This document shows positions 17,157-26,929 of a stretch of 57,993 bases of DNA, piece after piece. The stretch is from Gammaproteobacteria bacterium. GTDB taxonomy: Bacteria; Pseudomonadota; Gammaproteobacteria; GRL18. The stretch covers positions 1 to 57,993 of the forward strand of contig JADGDG010000026.1 of NCBI GenBank assembly GCA_016744995.1, in the 5' to 3' direction. Positions within the stretch are counted from its first letter, which is position 1; every line of letters starts with the position of its first letter. The translations under genes and the position numbers were made by a program. The notes beneath the pieces are model-generated. The model worked only from the letters and a program-made list of their open reading frames with translations. It made no database searches and was not told the DNA's origin.

Positions 17157-18020
17157 TTAATTTTTTTTAAAAAAAGCTAATGAGTTTGGAAATTTAATTT
17201 TTTCTAATTCAGGATGAGGATTATTTAAAGACTCTCCGGCTCCTAATACTAAAAAACCACCTGGTTTTAGTCGTTGAACTAACTGATTAATTATTTGCTT
17301 ACGTCGTTCCCGGTTAAAATAAATCAGCACATTCTGGCAAAAAATAATATCCATTGGTTCCAGTAATGTTTTTTTCATGTCAATGATATTAAAAGGTACA
17401 AAACAAACCCGTTTTTTCAGTTGTTCAATGATTTGATAACGGTTATTGTCTTGTTTTATAAAATAGTGCTCCAGATATTTTTCTGGAACATGACGCACTT
17501 TATATTGATCATAAACACCTTTTCGTGCAGTCACCAGAGCTGGAATACTAATATCCATCCCAGTGACAGCAAGATAACACTGACGCTGAAATTTTTGCAA
17601 GAACTGGTTAACCACCATACTTAGAGTATAGGCTTCTTCACCTGTCGAACAACCTGCGCTCCATATTTGTATTTTTTTTCTATTGAGTTCAGATTTAAAA
17701 AGTCTGGGCAATATTTCTTTTTCTAAAAAGTCCAGCGAAGGTTGATGGCGAAAAAATCGAGTTTCATGCACAGTTAAACGGTCAACAAGCGTAAGCCATT
17801 CTCGCTTACCATTTTTTTCTGAATGCAGATGCTGGTAGTAGGTAGAAAAATCTTCAATGCCTATTTCTTTCATTCTTAAACCCAGACTGGTTTCAAGAAA
17901 TGAGCGCCTTTCTATAGGTAAGTACATACCTGTCCGTTTTTCAAGCAAAGACGTCCAATGGTTGAATTGAATATCATCCATTTGCTTAAAACAGGATAGA
18001 GTACCGTTTAATACAGCCAT
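17157..18020 (-). CDS. pilK: PilK, CheR-type methyltransferase
   Basis: This 287-residue protein has an N-terminal helical CheR domain (SLLEKRTGMYLP), then a SAM-dependent methyltransferase fold with IWSAGCSTGEEAYTLSMVV as motif I and MDIIFCQNVLIYF further on. It methylates glutamates of the PilJ receptor; ChpB reverses this. It lies between pilJ and chpA on the same strand. The conserved RLTVHETRFFRH motif of CheR proteins is present. Length is normal. Confidence 0.93.
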   Translation of the reverse strand: MAVLNGTLSCFKQMDDIQFNHWTSLLEKRTGMYLPIERRSFLETSLGLRMKEIGIEDFSTYYQHLHSEKNGKREWLTLVDRLTVHETRFFRHQPSLDFLEKEILPRLFKSELNRKKIQIWSAGCSTGEEAYTLSMVVNQFLQKFQRQCYLAVTGMDISIPALVTARKGVYDQYKVRHVPEKYLEHYFIKQDNNRYQIIEQLKKRVCFVPFNIIDMKKTLLEPMDIIFCQNVLIYFNRERRKQIINQLVQRLKPGGFLVLGAGESLNNPHPELEKIKFPNSLAFFKKN

Positions 18021-18157
18021 TAACTCAGAAATTCCTCTATAACTAACAACTTATGGAAACAAAGAGTATTGTCGTTTTCATAGTCAGACTCAATAATAAT
18101 CAGCCCATAAATAGACTGGCTAAAAACATGAGTCTCTGATTTGTTATAATACGTGTT

Positions 18158-20188
18158 CTATTCTGGTAATGTAAAACCTGCAACTGACTGTCTCAAGTCA
18201 TTTGCCAGTTCAGCCAGGTTACCAATAGACGCTGCTGTTTCATTCGTACCAGCAGAAGTCTGAGTCGTAATTTCCTGTACAACGTTCATTGATTCTGAGA
18301 TGCTGACCGCAGCAGTAGCCTGCTGTTTTGTGGTATCAGAAATGGCCTGAATAAGTTTTGCCAGTGATGATGATACATGCTCGATTTCTTCCAGTGCACC
18401 ACCTGCATTTTGTGCCAGACGCGCACCCTGAACCACTTCAGAAGTACTTCGTTCCATTGAAATAACCGCTTCATTCGTATCAGCCTGAATCGTTTTCACC
18501 AGCGCTTCAATCTGCTTAGTTGCATTACCGGAACGTTCAGCCAGGCGCTGAACTTCGTCAGCAACAACCGCAAAACCACGACCGGCATCACCCGCCATAG
18601 CCGCCTGAATTGCTGCATTCAATGCCAGAATATTTGTTTGTTCTGAGATATCATTAATAATTTCAACGATATCACCAATCTCCTGAGATGATTCACCCAG
18701 CCGTTTGATTCGTTTTGATGTCTCCTGAATCTGTTCACGAATGGTATCCATTCCACTAATAGCATCTTGCACAACCGTAGAACCTTTGTTCGCAATTTGA
18801 ACAGAAGTACCTGCTTCATTAGCCAGGTCATTAGCATTGCTGGAAACTTCTTCAATGGAAGCTGCCATCTGATTAACCGCAGCACTCGCTGTGGTGATCT
18901 GGGAAGCCTGCTGATCACTTGCTTCAGCCAGATGCATGGCTGTTGCCTGTGTTTCATGTGCTGCTGAGGAAACCTGAACGGTAGTATCGTTAATCTGTGT
19001 GACCAGACTACGCAAAGCATCAATCGTATAGTTAATTGAGTCTGCAATTGCACCGGTAATGTCTTCTGTTACTGTCGCATGAGCGGTTAAGTCACCATCT
19101 GCCAGTGCACCCATTTCATCCAGTAAACGCATAATCGCCGCTTCATTTTTGTTGTTCTGAGCTTCAACTTCATTGCGTTGCTCTTCAGTTTCACTAGCAA
19201 CCCGTTTCTCCTGTGAAATCAGCAGAGCACCAATTAACAGGAACATAATAACAGTCGCACCAGCCAGTGCATTTCCAGTAAGAGAAAGTGTAGTATCATC
19301 AGCAACCGCTTCCTGATAAGTGTCACCCAATGAACTAATCTGCTGCAGCAGAATTTCAGAACTATTGTAAAGAGACATCGCACTATTATTAATTTCAAAG
19401 GTCTCCGGAGAACGTTCCAAAATATCGGCAACCTTGGTCTTAATTTCATCATAAAGACCCGCAATCTCAACTAATAACTCTGCAGCATCAGGATCTTCAA
19501 CTTTCCCTACACCTAACATTTTGCTGCCGTTTAATAGTGAATCCAGTACTCGTTTAAAGGTTGCTGTATCCAGACCAAACCGCTGAGCACTTTGTGCCGC
19601 ATCATTACTGCCGGACATCATGACAGAAATATTACCGGTGATCCGTTCAATAAACATAAGCTGTTGTGTTGCCAGATAGACTTGTCGCGTCGGAGAGTTA
19701 CCATCAACCAGAATTTCAGCCACTTCATTAGAAGCATTTAACATATCGGGCATTTGTTCATTAATACCTTTAATGTCTTCTGATAAAATCAGAATGGTTT
19801 CCTGGCTCTTTAAAATCGTGTCAATATGATTATTGTAGTCTTTCCAGCTTTTATTCAATATGTCATAAACTTTTTGAGCACTTTCAGGTAATGAGCTCTT
19901 CCCTGTTTTAGGATCAATCTCAGAAAGCTCGCTCATATTATGATCAAACTCTCCCTGATATTGTCTTAATTTCACAAACGCATCCACATTACCCGCGGCT
20001 GCTAATGTCGCTGATTTTGCCAGACCCTGAGATAAAACCCGCTGTTCAACAACGAGTGAAAGATATTGGGTGTCATTATTTTCTTTGGTAAAGGCCATCC
20101 AGTAAACGACAACCATAGCAGCCACGAAGCCGATCAGAAGTGTAAAGGGCAAATAGACACTCTTTTTATTTGTAGTTTCACTTTGCAT
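18158..20188 (-). CDS. pilJ: PilJ, chemoreceptor of the Pil-Chp system
   Basis: This 676-residue receptor has a membrane helix at about 13-32, a long periplasmic PilJ-type sensor region with two repeated four-helix modules ([16 protein letters not shown] and [16 protein letters not shown]), a second membrane helix near 305-325, and a signalling domain. The signalling tip [19 protein letters not shown] is the PilJ variant of the MCP core. In Pseudomonas PilJ senses surface contact through PilA and activates ChpA. It follows pilI by about 165 bases. Several internal minus-strand frames inside it are shadows. Confidence 0.95.
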   Translation of the reverse strand: MQSETTNKKSVYLPFTLLIGFVAAMVVVYWMAFTKENNDTQYLSLVVEQRVLSQGLAKSATLAAAGNVDAFVKLRQYQGEFDHNMSELSEIDPKTGKSSLPESAQKVYDILNKSWKDYNNHIDTILKSQETILILSEDIKGINEQMPDMLNASNEVAEILVDGNSPTRQVYLATQQLMFIERITGNISVMMSGSNDAAQSAQRFGLDTATFKRVLDSLLNGSKMLGVGKVEDPDAAELLVEIAGLYDEIKTKVADILERSPETFEINNSAMSLYNSSEILLQQISSLGDTYQEAVADDTTLSLTGNALAGATVIMFLLIGALLISQEKRVASETEEQRNEVEAQNNKNEAAIMRLLDEMGALADGDLTAHATVTEDITGAIADSINYTIDALRSLVTQINDTTVQVSSAAHETQATAMHLAEASDQQASQITTASAAVNQMAASIEEVSSNANDLANEAGTSVQIANKGSTVVQDAISGMDTIREQIQETSKRIKRLGESSQEIGDIVEIINDISEQTNILALNAAIQAAMAGDAGRGFAVVADEVQRLAERSGNATKQIEALVKTIQADTNEAVISMERSTSEVVQGARLAQNAGGALEEIEHVSSSLAKLIQAISDTTKQQATAAVSISESMNVVQEITTQTSAGTNETAASIGNLAELANDLRQSVAGFTLPE

Positions 20189-20353
20189 TTTTATTTAGCT
20201 CCTAAATCATCACTTGCAGAGTTATATATTATTTTTTATTTTTACTTTTTAGCGCTTTTTAAATCCTGACATCATAAATCACAATAGTATTAATAATATT
20301 GCTTCATAATATCTTTAGTGCCAGCCTTTCTTTGATAATACAAGCCAGCACCA

Positions 20354-20902
20354 CTACCCTGCTACATTAAGAAAATCCCTGCTCTCAATGAGCTGCCGCA
20401 TATTGAAAACAACCCAGTTTTCACCATCCAGCTCATAACCACCCTTAAGAAAATTTTTCCAGCTGACATCATGTTGTATTCTTGCATCATAATTCAGCTG
20501 GTCAAAATATTTCATTCCATAAATTTCATCCACGATCAGACCTGCACTCAACTTATCTTTAGCAATAGACAAGATACGAGTTTCTCGTTTAATCTGAGTT
20601 GTTTTTTCACAGAGAAAACCATGCAGATCAAAAACCGGGAGTAAATTTCCACGAATATTAGCAATACCCCGCACCCATTCTTTACTTCCCGGGACTTGGG
20701 ACGTACTTGGGTATTTCATGATTTCTCGAACAAATTCCATTGAGACAACGAATTTATGCTCTGCAATGCGAAAGCCTATACCTGACCATAATGATTTAAC
20801 ATCATCTTTCATTGGCAGAGGCGCTGCATTATTTTGACTATACAGCTCCATCTGCTGCAGCAATTGAATTATCTGTTGTGAACTTTGCGGCTCAAAATTC
20901 AT
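20354..20902 (-). CDS. pilI: PilI, CheW-type adaptor
   Basis: This 182-residue CheW-fold adaptor couples PilJ to ChpA. Conserved parts are GIGFRIAEHKFVVSMEFVREI, GSKEWVRGIANIRGNLLPVFDL and ILSIAKDKLSAGLIVDEIYG. It is placed between pilH and pilJ, with 40 bases to the pilH stop. The first ~28 residues are a helical extension. Length and context fit PilI well. Confidence 0.93.
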   Translation of the reverse strand: MNFEPQSSQQIIQLLQQMELYSQNNAAPLPMKDDVKSLWSGIGFRIAEHKFVVSMEFVREIMKYPSTSQVPGSKEWVRGIANIRGNLLPVFDLHGFLCEKTTQIKRETRILSIAKDKLSAGLIVDEIYGMKYFDQLNYDARIQHDVSWKNFLKGGYELDGENWVVFNMRQLIESRDFLNVAG

Positions 20903-20942
20903 TCTATTCCCTAAGGCAGTAGGTTAATGCGTAAGCTTTTAA

Positions 20943-21308
20943 TCAGGCTAATAACAAACGATTCACTTCTTGAATCAATTCGTCTTCAACAAAAGGTTTA
21001 GTAATATAACCTTTAGCACCCTGTCTTTCTGCCCACATTTTATCAGTTTTTTGATCTTTAGTTGTTACCATAATGACAGGGATGCTGGCGGTAGCAGGTT
21101 GCTTTGTTAACTGGCGAGTTGCCTGGAACCCATTGAGTTCCGGCATAACAACATCCATAAGAATTAAGTCAGGAATAATTTGTGTTGCTTTTTCTACTCC
21201 ATCTTTACCATCAACTGCAACTGAAATACGATGACCCTGTTTTTCTAAGGTGGTGGAAATAATATGAGTTTCAGTGGGTGAATCGTCAACAACAAGTATA
21301 TGTGCCAT
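20943..21308 (-). CDS. pilH: PilH, single-domain response regulator
   Basis: This receiver-only protein has 121 residues from the start MAHILVVDD. The frame extends three codons further, but the GAGAGA sequence sits too close to that ATG and at a good distance from the one used. Key residues are D8 and D9 (acidic pocket), D52 as phosphoacceptor (LMDVVMPELNG), T/S near 81 and K in KDQKTDK/ITKPF. In Pseudomonas PilH tunes retraction and drains phosphate from ChpA. It lies directly after pilG. Confidence 0.93.
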   Translation of the reverse strand: MAHILVVDDSPTETHIISTTLEKQGHRISVAVDGKDGVEKATQIIPDLILMDVVMPELNGFQATRQLTKQPATASIPVIMVTTKDQKTDKMWAERQGAKGYITKPFVEDELIQEVNRLLLA

Positions 21309-21433
21309 TTTAAACATCTCTCTCTATAGCATTAATTATTTATAAATGTCTATCTGTTAGCTATGAGTTCTCATTCTCAGCGCGCTAAAAGCTCTCAGCC
21401 AATAACGAAGAGTTCCCAGGTAACAAACCTCTA

Positions 21434-21835
21434 TTACGTCGAATTCCCCACATACCGGGTAATTGCGCCGAGCAGTTCATCTTTAGTAAAAGGCTTAGTT
21501 AAATATTGCTCTGACCCCACAATTCTACCTCGAGCACGATCAAACAGGCCATCTTTACTGGATAGCATAATAACGGGTATTTGTTTGAGCATTTTGTTGT
21601 TTTTAATGAGTGAACAGGTCTGATAACCATCAAGTCTGGGCATCATGATGTCAACAAAAATTATATTGGGGCGATGTTCCAGTATTTTTGACAAAGCCTC
21701 AAAACCATCTGTTGCAGTAACAACCTCACAGCCCGATTTTTTTAATAGAGTTTCAGCTGTACGGCGAATCGTTTTGCTGTCATCAATGACCATAACTTTT
21801 AAGCCATTCAGAACATTTGAATCAGAAGTTCCCAC
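21434..21835 (-). CDS. pilG: PilG, single-domain response regulator
   Basis: This 133-residue receiver protein starts at GTG (complement of 21833-21835), preceded by a strong GGGGGA Shine-Dalgarno sequence. Receiver residues are D18 and D19, phosphoacceptor D62 (FVDIMMPRLDG) and a K in YLTKPF. PilG promotes pilus extension and raises cAMP in Pseudomonas. It is the first gene of the eight-gene cluster, and it diverges from gshB, as in Pseudomonas. Confidence 0.94.
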   Translation of the reverse strand: MGTSDSNVLNGLKVMVIDDSKTIRRTAETLLKKSGCEVVTATDGFEALSKILEHRPNIIFVDIMMPRLDGYQTCSLIKNNKMLKQIPVIMLSSKDGLFDRARGRIVGSEQYLTKPFTKDELLGAITRYVGNST

Positions 21836-22242
21836 TTATCCCCCAAAAAAGAAATTACCGAAATTAATGAAGGGGTAAAAATACCCAAAGTTTATATTTA
21901 ATATCGTGTTAACAGCAAATAATTAATTTTCACTAAAAAGAATAGTCCAAATGGCAGAAAACACAACTAAAAACTATTTTTATCATAACTTTCGCATACA
22001 TACCACACATTTTGATGACATTTTTAACAGTTTTGCGTAACACATTAGAAAACAATAAAAAACATACAAAAAAACATTGACTTTATTGGCGTATTGAATA
22101 ACAAAAATGCAAACAATATTAAGCAACTTGAATATTCTAATACAGCATTTAAAAACAGTCTTGTTTTTACTTTCCTTCCAACCCCTACCTCTTATTAGGT
22201 TAAACCGTTATAATATTAGTCTCATTTTACATAGAGATTATA
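21836..22242. other. Divergent pilG-gshB intergenic region
   Basis: Gene-free, AT-rich and about 400 bases long. It must hold the promoters for the pil-chp operon and for gshB. Apart from the -10 candidate at 22210-22215 and homopolymer A/T runs around 21940-22080, no clear operator or hairpin is seen. Confidence 0.5.
22210..22215 (+). promoter_or_regulatory. Candidate -10 element for gshB
   Basis: A consensus TATAAT lies 28 bases upstream of the gshB start codon. The region at the -35 distance has only a weak match, so an activator or a UP-like A/T tract may contribute. Confidence 0.4.
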
Positions 22243-23229
22243 ATGACTTTAAAACTTGGCATACTAATGGATCCAATCCAATCCATTAACATCAAAAAAG
22301 ACAGCAGCTTTGCAATGTTACTTGAAGCACAACACCGAGGCTATGACATTTATTATATGGAAATGTCTGATCTATTCATCGAAGATAACCAGGCTAAAGC
22401 CTATACACAAAAACTGAGAGTGACTGATCACTCCAATCCCTGGTATCAATTCGACAGCAGTCCATCAATTAAGGCACTATCAGAGCTGGATGTGGTATTA
22501 ATGCGCAAAGATCCCCCCTTTGATATGGAATATATTTATGCCACTTACATTCTTGAAATGGCTGAGCAATCAGGTACACTCATCGCCAACAAACCACGCT
22601 CATTACGTGATGCTAATGAAAAACTCTTTACTCACCAATTTCCAGACTGTACCACACCCACTCTTGTAAGCCGTAACAAAGTTCAATTTAAACAATTTCT
22701 GACACAACATAAAGATATTATAGTTAAACCGCTTGGTGGAATGGGCGGCCACTCTATTTTTCGTATAACAAAAAATGATCCTAACATTAATGTTATTCTG
22801 GAAACTATGACTGATCATGGCCATCAATATATTATGGCACAGCGCTTTATCCCAGAGATATCAAAGGGCGACAAGCGAATTTTAATCATCAATGGCACTC
22901 CAGTTGATTATGCTTTAGCTCGTATTCCACCCAAGGGTGAAACCCGGGGTAATCTGGCCGCTGGCGGCACGGGTCAGGGTGTTCCATTAAGTGAGCGTGA
23001 TTACTGGCTTTGCGAACAAGTCGCACCAAAATTAAAAGCAATGGGACTTATCTTTGTCGGTATGGATGTTATTGGTGATTATATTACAGAAATTAATGTC
23101 ACCAGCCCAACCTGCATCAGAGAACTGGACTCACTCTACAACTTAAACATCAGCGGCTTGTTGATGGATATCATTGAAGAGAAAGTTGAAGAAAAAGTTG
23201 TGAAAAACAATCCCCGAGGCAGCCATTGA
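22243..23229 (+). CDS. gshB: GshB, glutathione synthetase
   Basis: This 328-residue ATP-grasp enzyme joins glycine to gamma-glutamylcysteine. Diagnostic parts are LGILMDPIQSINIKKDSSFAM at the N-terminus, LMRKDPPFDMEYIYATYILE, the ATP-grasp loop VKPLGGMGGHSIF, RFIPEISKGDKRIL and the metal-binding end EINVTSPTCIRELD. The length matches the proteobacterial family. It is followed without a gap by apbE, whose TTG start overlaps its stop. Confidence 0.96.
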   Translation: MTLKLGILMDPIQSINIKKDSSFAMLLEAQHRGYDIYYMEMSDLFIEDNQAKAYTQKLRVTDHSNPWYQFDSSPSIKALSELDVVLMRKDPPFDMEYIYATYILEMAEQSGTLIANKPRSLRDANEKLFTHQFPDCTTPTLVSRNKVQFKQFLTQHKDIIVKPLGGMGGHSIFRITKNDPNINVILETMTDHGHQYIMAQRFIPEISKGDKRILIINGTPVDYALARIPPKGETRGNLAAGGTGQGVPLSERDYWLCEQVAPKLKAMGLIFVGMDVIGDYITEINVTSPTCIRELDSLYNLNISGLLMDIIEEKVEEKVVKNNPRGSH

Positions 23230-24329
23230 ACTCTTACTTCAGTTTTCTCTGCACGGCTTTTTTAACTATTTTTTTATCCGCCTGCCAACCTTCAGAGCCT
23301 GGCAAAGAAGTCTATCAACAGCAATTATTTACCTTTGGCACGCTGGTTGATATCACCATCCTCAGCGACGATTCAGAACAAGCAAAAAAAGCAATCAATG
23401 CCGTCAGTTCTGAATTTGATCGCCTGCATTCACTATGGCACCCCTGGAATAATGGTGTTCTGGGGCAAATTAATAAAAAATTAGCCCTCTCTGAGCCAAC
23501 AGAAATCATTACCGAGCAGTCTATTTTTAAATTAATAGAGGATAGCAAGAGCCTCTCAGAAAAAAGTAATGGTTTATTTAATCCTGCTATCGGCCAACTG
23601 GTCAGGCTCTGGCAATTTGATAAAATTGAACAAGACGATTATCAGTTTAAAATACCTGAGCCGAAAACAATCCAGGATCTGCTTGCTCAAAATCCTCAAA
23701 TGCAGGATATCCTTATTCAGGCCCAACAAATTAGCAGTAATAATCCCTCAACCCTTCTTGATTTTGGCGCTTTTGCCAAAGGTGTAGCGATTGAAAAGAT
23801 GATACAGCTTCTCAAAACATATCACATAGACAATGCCTTAATTAATGCCGGAGGCGATCTTAAAGTACTCGGTTCAAAAAATGGTAAAGCCTGGAGGATC
23901 GGCATTAAAAACCCTGCCAATGTTCATGACCCAGCAAAACAAGCTATTATTGCAGCAATTAACCTGAACGATAATGAAACACTGTTTACTTCGGGCAATT
24001 ATGAACGTTTTTTTGAATTTAAAGGAAAGCGCTATCACCACATTATTGATCCCCGAACCGGTTACCCTGCTATCGGCACTCAATCAGTCACTGTTCTGAC
24101 ACAGGATGCTGCTCTCGCCGATGCGGCCTCCACAGCCCTGTTTATTGCAGGCCCAAAACTTTGGCCTGATATCGCAAAAAAAATGGGCATACAATATGTT
24201 ATGCTGATTTCTGAAGACAACAAAGTTTATATGACACCTGCTATGGCTGAACGGGTTGAATTATTAATAGAAACAAAGACAGAGATCGTACCAATAATCC
24301 ACAATCAACCCGTCAAACCTCTCTCATAA
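23226..24329 (+). CDS. apbE: ApbE-like FAD:protein FMN transferase (lipoprotein)
   Basis: This 367-residue protein starts at TTG within the ATTGA overlap with the gshB stop. The N-terminus is a lipoprotein signal with lipobox LSAC (cysteine near residue 19). Catalytic parts are LLDFGAFAKGVAIEKM, INAGGDLKVLG, HHIIDPRTGYPA and the metal-binding D/T segment DAALADAASTALF. It flavinylates Rnf/Nqr subunits and other exported flavoproteins in the periplasm. The next two genes (NusG-II and Gx-type) commonly travel with apbE. Which flavoprotein it serves cannot be seen. Confidence 0.93.
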   Translation: MNSYFSFLCTAFLTIFLSACQPSEPGKEVYQQQLFTFGTLVDITILSDDSEQAKKAINAVSSEFDRLHSLWHPWNNGVLGQINKKLALSEPTEIITEQSIFKLIEDSKSLSEKSNGLFNPAIGQLVRLWQFDKIEQDDYQFKIPEPKTIQDLLAQNPQMQDILIQAQQISSNNPSTLLDFGAFAKGVAIEKMIQLLKTYHIDNALINAGGDLKVLGSKNGKAWRIGIKNPANVHDPAKQAIIAAINLNDNETLFTSGNYERFFEFKGKRYHHIIDPRTGYPAIGTQSVTVLTQDAALADAASTALFIAGPKLWPDIAKKMGIQYVMLISEDNKVYMTPAMAERVELLIETKTEIVPIIHNQPVKPLS

Positions 24330-24360
24330 AATCTGAATCATATAAACAATAGGTCATACG

Positions 24361-24774
24361 GTGCAGCTGGAAAAAATATTAACCTTAAGCAAAGAGCTTC
24401 TTAAACCTGCCGATATTCTTATTATGATATCAGCAGGTTTACTCAGCATCTGGCTGTATTCTTTTTTCTGGTTTGATAATAATCAGCAGGGAAAAGCCGA
24501 TACATTATTGGTTCAGTTTGCTGAAAACTTACCTCAGGAATATCCTCTGAATCAGGCTCGACTCATAAAAATACAGGGCCATATAGGCCCAAGCCTGATT
24601 GAAATAAAACAGGGCAAAGCACGTTTCATCCACTCAGCCTGTCGCAATAAATTTTGTGTCTTTCATGGCTGGCTCAGTGTTTCAGGGGATACCTCTGCCT
24701 GTTTACCCAACCGAATCAGTATCACGTTAAAAGGCACCCGCAATCAATATGACGCCATTGCAGGTGGGCAATGA
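24361..24774 (+). CDS. Membrane-anchored NusG domain II protein
   Basis: This 137-residue protein starts at GTG. It has one membrane helix (about 18-36), then a small beta domain with the family pattern HSACRNKFCVFHGW and SACLPNRISI. The paired cysteines are typical of this NusG-II-like family, which is not a transcription factor but an exported domain. Its stop overlaps the next gene's start by four bases (ATGA), so the two are translationally coupled. A link to flavin or quinone enzymes is inferred from the apbE neighbourhood. Confidence 0.8.
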   Translation: MQLEKILTLSKELLKPADILIMISAGLLSIWLYSFFWFDNNQQGKADTLLVQFAENLPQEYPLNQARLIKIQGHIGPSLIEIKQGKARFIHSACRNKFCVFHGWLSVSGDTSACLPNRISITLKGTRNQYDAIAGGQ

Positions 24775-25301
24775 AGCAGCAATTTACCACTACTCATCAG
24801 GATCATCGAGTCGCTTTGCTGGCAGCCCTGGCTATCAGCATTCATATAATTGAGTCCGCTTTTCCAAGTCCCCTGCCCGGTATTAAACCCGGCCTTGCCA
24901 ATGTCATCACATTATTTACTTTTATAATGTATGGTTGGAGAACGGCCCTGCAGGTCAGTTTATTGAGAGTTGTTATCAGCAGCCTGGTACTGGGTACTTT
25001 TTTATCACCGACATTTTTACTCAGTCTCAGCGGTGCTCTGCTCAGCCTCAGCAGTCTGATTTTAGTCCAGTTTCTGTTCCGTTTATTACCCATTAGCCCA
25101 CCTGGTGCTATTGGTTATGCAGTCGTTGCCGCCATCAGCCATATGAGCGGACAATTCTTCATCGCCTGGTATTTTTTTATCCCCCATCCCGGCTTATTCA
25201 AACTATTGCCCATTTTCATTACATTTGCCGTGATACTTGGTATTGTAAGCGGTATAATCACTCAGCTTATAATTAAAACAATAAAGTCAGAGACAACCTG
25301 A
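24771..25301 (+). CDS. Gx-type membrane protein (heptaprenyl diphosphate synthase component I family)
   Basis: This 176-residue protein is strongly hydrophobic, with about five membrane helices and a conserved FPSPLPGIKPGLANVITLF loop. That loop marks the family annotated as heptaprenyl diphosphate synthase component I, a name probably inherited from co-occurrence; the sequence looks like a small ECF-type transporter S component. It is coupled to the NusG-II gene upstream. No polyprenyl synthase gene follows here, which weakens the synthase role. The function is open. Confidence 0.75.
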   Translation: MKQQFTTTHQDHRVALLAALAISIHIIESAFPSPLPGIKPGLANVITLFTFIMYGWRTALQVSLLRVVISSLVLGTFLSPTFLLSLSGALLSLSSLILVQFLFRLLPISPPGAIGYAVVAAISHMSGQFFIAWYFFIPHPGLFKLLPIFITFAVILGIVSGIITQLIIKTIKSETT

Positions 25302-25317
25302 TAGTAAAAAACATTCT

Positions 25318-26262
25318 ATGGCAAAAAATACGATTAATAAGACACAATCATACCGTGCTCGTTCATTTAAAGATAAGACATCTCATAGAGTTTCACACAA
25401 CAATGAAAGTCTCATCACAGCCTTTTTTATTACTCTTTTGGTCCATAGTGCAATTATTTTCGGCATCACTTTTACGATTCCTTCGCCACCAAAGCCCAGC
25501 AGCAGTCAGACACTGGATATCGTGCTGGTTAAAACAGAAGCCGAAAAACCACCCGAAGATCCTGATTATCTTGCTCAGGCCGATCAACTGGGCGGCGGCA
25601 ATCTAAAAGAAAAAGCCAAACCCACCAGCAAAAATCCCGGGGAAACCCCCAGTGAAGGCAATGCCCTGGAAAACAAACAGGAGGTGGCACCAGCTCCTGT
25701 CCCTCAAATAGTTGAGACCAGGTCAATTTTATCAACCCCCAAACCAAGCAAACAAAAAGCCAAAAAGCTGATCAAGAAAAAGACCCCCATAAAAAAGAAA
25801 TCACCAGTTATGGTTGCCGACCACATTGCCGACCTGCAGCAGCAGATAGTTGATATGGAAGCAGAACTGGACAAACAGAATAAAATGTATGCTAAACGTC
25901 CTAAAGCCACCTATATTACCGCATCAACACAACGTACCCCTGACGCCATGTATCTTAAGTCATGGACAAAAAAAATTGAACGAATAGGAAATCTTAACTA
26001 TCCTGATAAAGCCAGGCGGGATAAACTGGAGGGACAACTTATTCTAACCGTCTCTTTAGCAATAGATGGCCATATTATTAATATCCGTATCAGCAAATCA
26101 TCCGGCCATAAACTTCTTGATGATGCCGCCAAACGTATTGTTGAACTTGCAGCACCTTTCGCCGCCGTACCAAAAGAAGTTTTACAGGGTAACAACCGGC
26201 TGGTGATCACCCGAACCTGGCAATTCTCTCATACGGCAGGAAAGTCTTTTTCATATAAATAG
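25318..26262 (+). CDS. tonB: TonB-like energy transducer
   Basis: This 314-residue protein has one N-terminal membrane helix (about 33-53), a basic and proline-rich periplasmic spacer (KKLIKKKTPIKKKSPV), a short coiled coil (LQQQIVDMEAELDKQNKM) and a C-terminal TonB domain (LNYPDKARRDKLEGQLILTV, KSSGHKLLDDAAKRIVELAAPF). It transmits proton-motive force to outer-membrane receptors. No exbB or exbD is adjacent. The 16-base gap to the previous gene suggests one transcript. Confidence 0.9.
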   Translation: MAKNTINKTQSYRARSFKDKTSHRVSHNNESLITAFFITLLVHSAIIFGITFTIPSPPKPSSSQTLDIVLVKTEAEKPPEDPDYLAQADQLGGGNLKEKAKPTSKNPGETPSEGNALENKQEVAPAPVPQIVETRSILSTPKPSKQKAKKLIKKKTPIKKKSPVMVADHIADLQQQIVDMEAELDKQNKMYAKRPKATYITASTQRTPDAMYLKSWTKKIERIGNLNYPDKARRDKLEGQLILTVSLAIDGHIINIRISKSSGHKLLDDAAKRIVELAAPFAAVPKEVLQGNNRLVITRTWQFSHTAGKSFSYK

Positions 26263-26368
26263 ATCTGAGTAGCTACAAATCTGGAAGCATAGATGGCCCG
26301 CTATGCTCCCGGCAGAAAAAACCAATAATTTGTGAAGAACTAAAATTAAAACCCATAAAGACAATTAA

Positions 26369-26929
26369 ATGAATCTGACTAATAATTTAATCATTGCCAT
26401 GCCCGGCCTGACTGATCCCATCTTTGAAAAGAGTGTCAGCTATATTTGCCAGCATACCTCACAGGGTGCTATGGGACTGACAATCAACCATCCCACCAAT
26501 ATTAACTTGTCTGACTTACTGGCCCAACTCGACATTACTTTAAATGTAGAGAGCCTGGCCTCCACTCCGGTGTATCTGGGCGGCCCTGTCGAAACAGGCC
26601 ATGGTTTTATTTTACATTCAAATGATAATGAACTGACCACATGGACTCAAACTCTCAAAATTAATGACACTATTTCTCTGAGTTCTTCTAAAGATATTTT
26701 AATTGCTATAGCCAATGGTAAGGGCCCTTCAAATTTTCTTGTCACTCTGGGATATGCTGGCTGGGGAAAAGGCCAGATTGAAAAAGAAATGGAAGAGAAT
26801 TCCTGGCTGAATGTCTCTGCAGATAACGATATCATCTTTAATACCCCTACGGATCAACTTTGGGAAAGCGCCGCCAGAAAACTGGGCATTGATATCAACC
26901 TTATTTCCGGCGATATTGGCCATGCCTGA
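26369..26929 (+). CDS. algH: YqgE/AlgH family protein
   Basis: This 186-residue UPF0301 protein begins NLTNNLIIAMPGLTDPIFEKSV, the family signature, with YICQHTSQGAMGLTINHP and VYLGGPVETGHGFILH further on. The biochemical role is unsettled. It sits directly before ruvX, as in most gammaproteobacteria, and overlaps it by eight bases. A 7-base inverted repeat at 26286-26307 lies in the leader. Confidence 0.93.
   Translation: MNLTNNLIIAMPGLTDPIFEKSVSYICQHTSQGAMGLTINHPTNINLSDLLAQLDITLNVESLASTPVYLGGPVETGHGFILHSNDNELTTWTQTLKINDTISLSSSKDILIAIANGKGPSNFLVTLGYAGWGKGQIEKEMEENSWLNVSADNDIIFNTPTDQLWESAARKLGIDINLISGDIGHA

Noticed and set aside
26286..26307. AGCATAG/CTATGCT hairpin after tonB as a terminator
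   Set aside because: The stem is only 7 bases and no T-tract follows on either strand, so it is not a convincing terminator.
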